7,178 bases of DNA from an uncultured Clostridia bacterium (GTDB lineage Bacteria; Bacillota; Clostridia; Christensenellales; UBA1242), in the NCBI GenBank assembly GCA_944381225.1, contig CALWKJ010000050.1, positions 1-7,178 of the forward strand, read 5' to 3'. The first letter of the stretch is position 1, and each line of letters starts with the position of its first letter. Below are positions 1 through 4,226 of the stretch, piece by piece. The notes beneath the pieces were generated by a model that saw only the letters and a list, made by a program, of their open reading frames with translations, was not told the DNA's origin and did no database searches. The position numbers and the translations under genes were made by a program.

Positions 1-1097
1 GTCATAGAGCCGATAATTTAATAGAAAACTATTGCTCTAAACACAAAATTGATGGAGTTGTAGTTGACAAAATGACAAACGAAGAAATGGAAAATTTTAT
101 TGAAGAGCACAAAATAGCCTGCCCTGTTTGTGGAAAACATAACTTTACCCCAATTAGACAATTTAAACTTATGTTTGAAACAAGCCGTGGTGTTACACAA
201 GACAACACCGACACAATATATTTAAGACCAGAAACTGCACAAGGTGAATTTGTAAACTTTTTAAATGTTCAAAGAAGTATGCGTGCAAAAGTTCCCTTTG
301 GAATTGCACAAATTGGAAAAGCGTTTAGAAACGAAATTACTCCTGGAAATTTTATTTTTAGAACAATAGAGTTTGAACAAATGGAACATCAACTTTTTTG
401 CAAAGAGTGCGATGATGAAAAATTTTATAATTTGTACAAACAAAAAGCATGGGACTTTTTGGTGGGGCTTGGCATTGACCAAACAAAACTAAGATTTAAA
501 GACCATGACAAACTTGCTCACTATGCAAAAAACGCATGTGACATTCAATATAACTTCCCTATTGGCTGGAGCGAACTTAATGGAATTCACAACAGAACAA
601 ATTATGATTTATCTCGACACCAAGAATTTTCTGGCAAAAGCATGATGTATTTGGACCCAATTACAAACGAAAAATACATTCCATATGTTGTTGAGTATTC
701 CATTGGTGCAGACAGACTTATGTTAACAGTGCTTTGCGACGCCTATAGAGAAGAAAAATTAGAAGATGGCGAAACAAGAGTGGTTTTAAAACTTGCACCA
801 TTTCTTGCTCCATACAAAGCGTGCGTGTTGCCACTTATCAAAAAAACTCATGGCGAAAAAGCACAAGAACTGCACACTTTGCTTGCAAAATATTTTATGT
901 GCGACTATGACGAAAGTGGAAGCATTGGAAAAAGGTATCGCAGGCAAGATGAAATTGGAACACCATTTGCAATAACAGTTGATGATGACACACTAAACAA
1001 CGGCACTGTTACAATAAGAGATAGAGATACAATGAAACAAGACATTGTTAAAATTGAAGATGTTAAAAATTATATACTTTCTAAATGCGAATATTAA
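1..1097 (+). CDS. glyS: Glycyl-tRNA synthetase, alpha2 (single-chain) type, 5'-truncated
   Basis: Class II aminoacyl-tRNA synthetase that attaches glycine to tRNA-Gly in the cytoplasm. The reading frame is open from the left edge (first whole codon at position 3), and the residues before the Met at 72 (HRADNLIENY...) match the family, so that Met is internal. 364 residues are visible; the family is usually about 460, so roughly 95 N-terminal residues, including motif 1, are missing. Visible: a CPVC pair after the insertion region, then RQFKLMF and YLRPETAQG of the catalytic core; motif 2 FRNEITPGNFIFRTIEFEQ, whose arginines contact ATP; the glycine-pocket segment GWSELNGIHNRTNYDL; motif 3 as EYSIGADR; then the anticodon-binding domain from about LAPFLAPYKACVLPL to the end, with GKRYRRQDEIGTPFAITVD and TIRDRDTM. 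No in-frame stop or frameshift. The gene converges on the leftward block and ends at a terminator. Identity is secure; the symbol follows usage for the dimeric bacterial enzyme. Confidence 0.97.
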   Translation, partial: HRADNLIENYCSKHKIDGVVVDKMTNEEMENFIEEHKIACPVCGKHNFTPIRQFKLMFETSRGVTQDNTDTIYLRPETAQGEFVNFLNVQRSMRAKVPFGIAQIGKAFRNEITPGNFIFRTIEFEQMEHQLFCKECDDEKFYNLYKQKAWDFLVGLGIDQTKLRFKDHDKLAHYAKNACDIQYNFPIGWSELNGIHNRTNYDLSRHQEFSGKSMMYLDPITNEKYIPYVVEYSIGADRLMLTVLCDAYREEKLEDGETRVVLKLAPFLAPYKACVLPLIKKTHGEKAQELHTLLAKYFMCDYDESGSIGKRYRRQDEIGTPFAITVDDDTLNNGTVTIRDRDTMKQDIVKIEDVKNYILSKCEY

Positions 1098-1147
1098 AAA
1101 CACTAAACAATAATATTTGGGGTGTATATTAAATTAATAAAAAGCAT

Positions 1148-1180
1148 AAAAAAACACTTTGAAAATCAAAGTGTTTTTTT
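1148..1180. terminator. Bidirectional intrinsic terminator between glyS and the secreted-protein gene
   Basis: A perfect inverted repeat, CACTTTGA (1155-1162) with TCAAAGTG (1166-1173) around an AAA loop, is flanked by seven A on the left (1148-1154) and seven T on the right (1174-1180). Read rightward it gives a hairpin plus U-tract for glyS, 50 bp after its stop. Read leftward it gives the same for the 1207-1773 gene, 27 bp after its stop. The symmetric A and T tracts allow it to serve both convergent genes. Confidence 0.9.
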
Positions 1181-1206
1181 ATCGCCATTTTTGTTTTTAG
1201 TTAACA

Positions 1207-1773
1207 TTAAGCCTTTTCAGCAGTTAAAGTGATGTCCATACTATTTGCTGATGTTCCAACACTTGTACCAGGGTTTTTAAGTGTAACAACAATTACTAAC
1301 TTACACATTTGTCCCCCAGTAAGAGTTGCTTCCATATTCTCTAATTCCGTTACTTCTGCAAGTGCAGGAAGTTCTGATTCTGTATTTCCAAATTGAGCTT
1401 CAACTTTTAAGTTTGCATCTCCAAAAAGTTTTGCAGATGAAGCAGTAACAGTAATGGCATCACCACCATCGTTTGCACATGTGAATTCATATGTAACTTT
1501 ATTGTTTACTGCTGTTAATGCAACATCTCCTATTGCCCAGTTTTGTGCTGAACTTGCTTCAGTACCGTTAACTTTTTGAACAGTATCGTCAGTCGTTGTT
1601 TGAGTTCCAACAGTATATTTTCCTGTCCATGTTACTGCAACTTGTGATGCGTAAGTAACATTACTTGTTACATGATATGTAGCACTTGTAGCAGCGTAAA
1701 CACCAAATGCCATGAGTGCAACTGCAAGGCAAAGTGATGCTATTGATGTAAATAATTTTACTTTTCTTTTCAT
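1207..1773 (-). CDS. Small secreted protein of unknown function, beta-rich
   Basis: I do not recognise a named family. The 188-residue product starts with a textbook signal peptide: basic MKRKVK, a hydrophobic core at about residues 7-24, then GVYA|ATS, with signal peptidase cleavage likely after Ala27. The mature part (about 160 residues) is rich in Thr, Val, Ala, Ser and Asn and alternates short beta-type runs (for example KVTYEFTC, AITVTAS, LKVEAQF, CKLVIVVTLKN, MDITLTA), suggesting an all-beta sandwich. Two cysteines, C99 and C157, could form a disulfide. No LPXTG sorting signal, C-terminal membrane anchor or S-layer/cell-wall-binding repeat is seen, so it is probably released or assembled outside the cell. 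Signal-peptide wording and overall look recall TasA/camelysin-like matrix proteins of Firmicutes, but this is a resemblance from memory, not a homology call. The start is backed by AAAGGAGA at 1779-1786, 5 nt upstream. Its GC (high thirties percent by partial hand count) is above that of tilS. Monocistronic, with its own terminator and a long upstream region. Confidence 0.85.
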   Translation of the reverse strand: MKRKVKLFTSIASLCLAVALMAFGVYAATSATYHVTSNVTYASQVAVTWTGKYTVGTQTTTDDTVQKVNGTEASSAQNWAIGDVALTAVNNKVTYEFTCANDGGDAITVTASSAKLFGDANLKVEAQFGNTESELPALAEVTELENMEATLTGGQMCKLVIVVTLKNPGTSVGTSANSMDITLTAEKA

Positions 1774-1810
1774 AAATATCTCCTTTATTTATAAATATAT
1801 ATATAAATGT

Positions 1811-1840
1811 CAACAATGCAAGGTGGCGACCCCTTTGTTG
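1811..1840 (-). promoter_or_regulatory. Possible leader hairpin of the secreted-protein mRNA
   Basis: CAACAA at 1811-1816 is complementary to TTGTTG at 1835-1840, and between them AGG/CCT and GGT/ACC can pair around a GGCG-type loop. The element is noticeably GC-richer than its surroundings and would lie in the untranslated leader, about 25 nt upstream of the ribosome binding site, if transcription starts near 1872. The inner pairing has bulges and alternative registers, so stability is uncertain. Confidence 0.3.
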
Positions 1841-1878
1841 GCAGTTATACCAAACTTAAAAACAATAAAAGATAAAGT

Positions 1879-1907
1879 GTTATATATGAAATTAAGTTTA
1901 TGCCCAA
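1879..1907 (-). promoter_or_regulatory. Candidate sigma-A-type promoter for the secreted-protein gene
   Basis: On the minus strand TTGGGC (1902-1907) lies exactly 17 bp from TATAAC (1879-1884). The -10 differs from consensus at one base; the -35 keeps only TTG plus spacing. Transcription would start near 1872 and give a leader of about 100 nt. The first copy of the 17-bp repeat covers the -35, which would suit control by a DNA-binding protein. In such an AT-rich region chance matches are common, hence modest confidence. Confidence 0.4.
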
Positions 1908-2014
1908 CAAATTGTGTTAAATTCTTTTATTGCCTACCAAATTATGTACGCCTTTGGTTTGATAGCAATTTGTTATCAAATCACTATCAATATAGCAAAC
2001 CACCAAAATTATGT
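1901..2014. repeat. Three imperfect direct repeats, about TGCCNANCAAATTRTGT
   Basis: Copy 1 at 1901-1917 and copy 2 at 1931-1947 agree at 14 of 17 positions and lie 30 bp apart. A third, weaker copy at 1999-2014 keeps CCAAAATTATGT. The copies lie upstream of, or over, the candidate promoter of the secreted-protein gene, the usual place for operator sites. The match goes beyond simple A/T runs because TGCC and TGT are retained. Confidence 0.45.
1956..1990. repeat. Inverted repeat with additional TTGATA-type half-site
   Basis: TTTGATAGCA (1958-1967) faces TGTTATCAAA (1971-1980) across a three-base gap, complementary except for one G-T position. A further CTATCAA at 1984-1990 is the exact reverse complement of TTGATAG at 1959-1965, giving three related half-sites within about 33 bp. 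The octamer CACTATCA recurs at 1982-1989 and 2068-2075. It could be a protein-binding dyad or, if the plus strand were transcribed, a hairpin with a G-U pair. Confidence 0.45.
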
Positions 2015-2145
2015 CAACAAAACTAAAGTGTTTTTTTTTAAATTTTAAAATTTTTTGAAACCATTCACACTATCACAAAAAAGGTTGTTTTTTTGTCACA
2101 AAACTGCTAATTTGTTAACCAAAATGCGTATTTTTTTGTTTAATT

Positions 2146-2175
2146 AAAAAAAGTGCAAAAGCACTTTTGCACTTT
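2146..2175 (-). terminator. Intrinsic terminator of tilS
   Basis: A twelve-base perfect inverted repeat, AAAGTGCAAAAG (2150-2161) and CTTTTGCACTTT (2164-2175), starts 11 bp after the tilS stop. Read leftward it is followed by a seven-T tract (complement of A at 2146-2152, partly inside the stem). No comparable T-tract follows in the other direction, so it serves tilS only. Confidence 0.88.
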
Positions 2176-2186
2176 ACAATATTAAT

Positions 2187-3518
2187 TTAATTTCTTTCCG
2201 CTTTTATTTGATATATTTTTTTTGAAAATTCATCCACCTTTGCTTTGTTTGATATTTCCATTCCTGCAATGGCGTATATCTCATTTCCACTTGCAAGAAC
2301 TGGCAAACAGTCTCTTGTTCTCTTTGGGCATTTTTTGTCTATTAAATAATTTTTTAATTTTTTTGTGCCACCTCCAAATTTCTCAAACACATCACCGTTT
2401 TGTCTAAATCGCCAAATTGCTGTTTTTGGTATTTTATCTGCGTCATAATACAAATTTTCATCTTTTTGCACTTGATTTAATTTTTTTATTGCAATTTTTC
2501 CAAAGTTTGGAACAACAACTGTGCCCAATTTATGCTTTGCAAAAAATTGCGTTTCTTTTTTTTGTTTGTTAGTTAACGTTATGTAGTCATATTCTTTAAA
2601 TATTTTAACTTTTAATGGCAACTCCAATCGTTTGCCATTCTCTCCATTTTTTGCCAAATTTTTTATTATTTCAATGTGTTTAGTTTCTATGTCCTTGTTT
2701 ACGCCTATCATATGCAAGGCTTTATATATCATTCTACTTGTTATTGGATTTGGATACAAAAAATACGTTAGTGGGATTTTTATTTCATTTTCCCCAACAA
2801 TAAACGCGTCTGTTGGAACTTGGCTTAATATGTAATCATCGTCTTCGCTTGCTAAATTACTAAAATTTATTATTGCGTTTATTGCGTTTGGCCATCTTTT
2901 TAATATCACGGGCAAAATTTCATTTCTAATTAAATTTCTTGAATATTCGTTGTCTTGATTGGTTTCGTCTTCAACTGTTGGAATATTGTTACTTAAAACA
3001 TATTTCCATATCTGTTTTTCGTCGGTATTTAGCATTGGTCTAATAAATATTTTATCCCTTACAACGTTCATTCCTTTTAACCCTGTTACGCCACTGCCCC
3101 TAAACAAATGCATAAGCACTGTTTCGGCTTGGTCGCTTTTGTGGTGGGCTAGGGCAATTTTGTCAACAACATGTTTTTGCAACATTGTTTTAAAAACGCC
3201 ATATCTGCCCTCTCTTGCAGCACTCTCTAAAGACATAGATTTTTCTTTTGCAAGCAATGGAACATCTATTTTAAATTTGTATACTCTAATGTTGTTGCTT
3301 TTGCAATAATCAACAACAAACTGAGCATCTTTGGCGCCATTTTCTCTTATTGAATGGTCTACTGTTATTGCCACAACTTCAAAATCTAGTTCTTTAGACA
3401 AATTTTGCAAATAACACAAAAGTGCCATACTGTCTTTGCCACCACTTACGCCAACACCAATTATGTCGCCCTGACTTATTAAATTGTTTTGTAAAATTAA
3501 TCTTTTGATATTTTCCAT
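2187..3518 (-). CDS. tilS: tRNA(Ile)-lysidine synthetase TilS
   Basis: ATP-dependent enzyme that converts C34 of the CAU-anticodon isoleucine tRNA to lysidine, so that the tRNA reads AUA and is charged with Ile instead of Met; essential in most bacteria. The 443-residue product is full length. An N-type ATP pyrophosphatase domain fills about residues 18-215: P-loop SGGKDS at 25-30, VDHSIREN near 53-60, ESAAREGRYGVF at 98-109, AHHKSDQAETVLMHLFRGSG at 124-143, and TNQD..YSRNLIRNEILP at 186-203. A linker and substrate-binding region follows, then the TilS C-terminal domain at about 365-425 with WRFRQNGD (369-376), GGGTKKLKNYLID (382-394) and RDCLPVL. One departure: the common HHxDDQ reads HHKSDQ. 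The start is fixed by AAGGAT at 3525-3530, 7 nt before the ATG. The gene has its own promoter at 3539-3567 and terminator at 2146-2175, so it is a single-gene unit. The frequent partner hpt is not adjacent. Confidence 0.97.
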   Translation of the reverse strand: MENIKRLILQNNLISQGDIIGVGVSGGKDSMALLCYLQNLSKELDFEVVAITVDHSIRENGAKDAQFVVDYCKSNNIRVYKFKIDVPLLAKEKSMSLESAAREGRYGVFKTMLQKHVVDKIALAHHKSDQAETVLMHLFRGSGVTGLKGMNVVRDKIFIRPMLNTDEKQIWKYVLSNNIPTVEDETNQDNEYSRNLIRNEILPVILKRWPNAINAIINFSNLASEDDDYILSQVPTDAFIVGENEIKIPLTYFLYPNPITSRMIYKALHMIGVNKDIETKHIEIIKNLAKNGENGKRLELPLKVKIFKEYDYITLTNKQKKETQFFAKHKLGTVVVPNFGKIAIKKLNQVQKDENLYYDADKIPKTAIWRFRQNGDVFEKFGGGTKKLKNYLIDKKCPKRTRDCLPVLASGNEIYAIAGMEISNKAKVDEFSKKIYQIKAERN

Positions 3519-3538
3519 ACATTTATCCTTGTGAATGT

Positions 3539-3567
3539 ATTATACTTATTTTAGTTTTGATTTTCAA
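3539..3567 (-). promoter_or_regulatory. Sigma-A-type promoter of tilS
   Basis: On the minus strand TTGAAA (3562-3567) is separated by exactly 17 bp from a perfect TATAAT (3539-3544). Transcription would start near 3532, only about 14 nt before the tilS ATG, leaving room for little more than the ribosome binding site at 3525-3530. It lies downstream of the preceding terminator, as expected for an independent unit. Confidence 0.85.
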
Positions 3568-3651
3568 TTCATATTTGTAAATTTATTTATCAAAAATGCA
3601 CTTAATTTTTATTTTCTACATATTTATACAATTTAAGACATTTTGCTTAAC

Positions 3652-3682
3652 AAAAAAAATCACTTTTTTAAGTGATTTTTTT
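3652..3682 (-). terminator. Intrinsic terminator after the two-helix membrane-protein genes
   Basis: AAAAATCACTT (3655-3665) and AAGTGATTTTT (3670-3680) form an eleven-base perfect stem with a TTTT loop. Read leftward the hairpin ends in eight T (complement of A at 3652-3659). The stem abuts the TAA stop at 3681-3683 of the upstream gene, so terminator and coding end are fused tightly. As no terminator is seen after gyrA, this one may also end gyrBA read-through transcripts. Confidence 0.85.
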
Positions 3683-3929
3683 ATTCTTTTTTTTGATTGT
3701 CATAATTTGTTGTGTTTGTAGTTGATTTTTTTATGGCAATTATAATACCCATTCCAACACCACCCAACAAAAACAACACTAAAAACATAATTATTTGAAT
3801 TATTGTTTGTGATAAATTGTCAGCATTTGAAAGATTTAACGCACACATAACAATCATTATCAATGAAAAAATCATAACAAATACGCATGTTGATATCAAT
3901 ATGGCGTATATTGATTTATTTTGTTTCAT
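3681..3929 (-). CDS. Small two-helix membrane protein, unknown function
   Basis: Not a family I recognise. The 82-residue product has a short basic N-terminus (MKQNKS), a hydrophobic helix at about 7-31, a short polar turn around LSNADNLSQ, a second helix at about 43-67 with a GGVGMG glycine cluster, and a polar lysine-rich tail (IKKSTTNTTNYDNQKKE). This predicts both ends in the cytoplasm and a tiny external loop. The ATG lies 14 nt inside the end of the preceding gene (overlap 3916-3929), and no strong ribosome binding site precedes it, so translation is probably coupled to that gene. It shares the layout of its neighbour (MK start, two helices, short polar loop, Asn-rich tail), suggesting a diverged duplication, although direct sequence identity is low. 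The stop abuts a terminator stem. The frame is reinforced by the overlap and by a membrane-protein composition that A/T bias could partly imitate. Confidence 0.75.
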   Translation of the reverse strand: MKQNKSIYAILISTCVFVMIFSLIMIVMCALNLSNADNLSQTIIQIIMFLVLFLLGGVGMGIIIAIKKSTTNTTNYDNQKKE

Positions 3930-4173
3930 TTTCTACAGATTGATTATTTTGCAAATTTTGCATTTTGTTTGCTTTGTACAAAGTTGCAAAAACTCCAATT
4001 AAAGCAGAACAAATTACAAAGGCAACAACCAAAGCAATCATTCCCCATATTTTTGTTTGCGTTGTTCCGTTCATAAACATACTATTTGCAAGCACAACAA
4101 TAAATATCACACTTGCCACTGCCCCTATTGATGCCAAAATTGTTATTATTAAACTCCAATTTACCTTTTTCAT
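3916..4173 (-). CDS. Small two-helix membrane protein, unknown function, first of the pair
   Basis: Not a family I recognise. The product is 85 residues: MKKVNW, then a hydrophobic helix at about 7-29, a polar loop (SMFMNGTTQTK), a second helix at about 42-66, and a soluble Asn/Gln-rich tail ending SVENETK. The likely start is the ATG at 4171-4173. A GTG six bases upstream is in frame, but it overlaps the AAGGAG at 4179-4184 that would act as ribosome binding site, so it cannot be the initiator. The gene follows the gyrA stop by 53 bp, has its own promoter at 4191-4220, and overlaps the next gene by 14 nt, so the two are almost certainly co-expressed. A two-helix pair suggests a small membrane complex, but nothing shows its role; holin-like or stress-peptide functions are guesses I would not assign. 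Confidence 0.78.
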   Translation of the reverse strand: MKKVNWSLIITILASIGAVASVIFIVVLANSMFMNGTTQTKIWGMIALVVAFVICSALIGVFATLYKANKMQNLQNNQSVENETK

Positions 4174-4178
4174 AAACA

Positions 4179-4184
4179 CTCCTT
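4179..4184 (-). promoter_or_regulatory. Ribosome binding site deciding the start of the 85-residue membrane protein
   Basis: AAGGAG on the minus strand lies 5 nt upstream of the ATG at 4171-4173. The in-frame GTG at 4177-4179 shares a base with it and has no other binding site, which rules it out as the start. Confidence 0.8.
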
Positions 4185-4190
4185 TTTTTT

Positions 4191-4220
4191 ATGATAATAA
4201 TATTGTGTACGTTATGTCAA
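4191..4220 (-). promoter_or_regulatory. Promoter between gyrA and the membrane-protein pair
   Basis: On the minus strand a perfect TTGACA (4215-4220) is 18 bp from TATCAT (4191-4196), one mismatch from TATAAT. Transcription would start near 4184, directly at the A-rich AAGGAG, giving a leader of about 10 nt. It lies wholly in the short gap after the gyrA stop, so the pair can be expressed separately from gyrBA. Confidence 0.65.
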
Positions 4221-4226
4221 ATTTTA

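Larger units (their letters stand above)
1774..2145 (-). other. Long AT-rich intergenic region upstream of the secreted-protein gene
   Basis: About 370 bp between the tilS terminator and the secreted-protein start, with no credible coding frame on either strand. It holds, from the gene outward: the ribosome binding site, a run of alternating TA, a small GC-richer hairpin at 1811-1840, a candidate promoter at 1879-1907, three imperfect copies of a roughly 17-bp repeat (1901-1917, 1931-1947, 1999-2014), an inverted repeat with extra half-sites (1956-1990), and homopolymeric A/T tracts from about 2029 to 2145. It probably controls the secreted-protein gene; a small RNA cannot be excluded by eye. 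Confidence 0.6.

Noticed and set aside
72..1097. GlyS starting at the Met encoded at 72
   Set aside because: Conserved family residues are encoded in frame upstream to the window edge, so the gene is merely cut by the edge.
1207..1773. Lipoprotein reading of the signal peptide because of Cys15
   Set aside because: The residue before the Cys is Leu, not Gly/Ala/Ser as a lipobox needs, and the Cys lies in the middle of the hydrophobic core, with a good VYA cleavage site further on.
1785..1813. TTGACA at 1808-1813 with TATAAA at 1788-1793 as the promoter of the secreted-protein gene
   Set aside because: The spacer is only 14 bp and transcription would start inside the ribosome binding site at 1779-1786, leaving an untranslatable message. 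The upstream pair at 1879-1907 has proper spacing.
1712..2026. 104-codon plus-strand frame across the secreted-protein start and its upstream region
   Set aside because: It begins antisense to a signal peptide, lacks a ribosome binding site, and its product has no domain-like features; an A/T-rich chance frame.
2040..2053. Perfect 14-bp palindrome AAATTTTAAAATTT
   Set aside because: It contains only A and T in a long A/T run, where such palindromes arise by chance; no support for a binding site.
2076..2095. CAAAAAA/TTTTTTTG inverted repeat as a terminator
   Set aside because: The stem has one G-C pair at its base and is otherwise A-T; there is no gene for it to terminate, as tilS already has a strong terminator at 2146-2175.
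4174..4179. GTG start adding two residues to the first small membrane protein
   Set aside because: The GTG overlaps the only ribosome binding site; the ATG at 4171-4173 has correct spacing.
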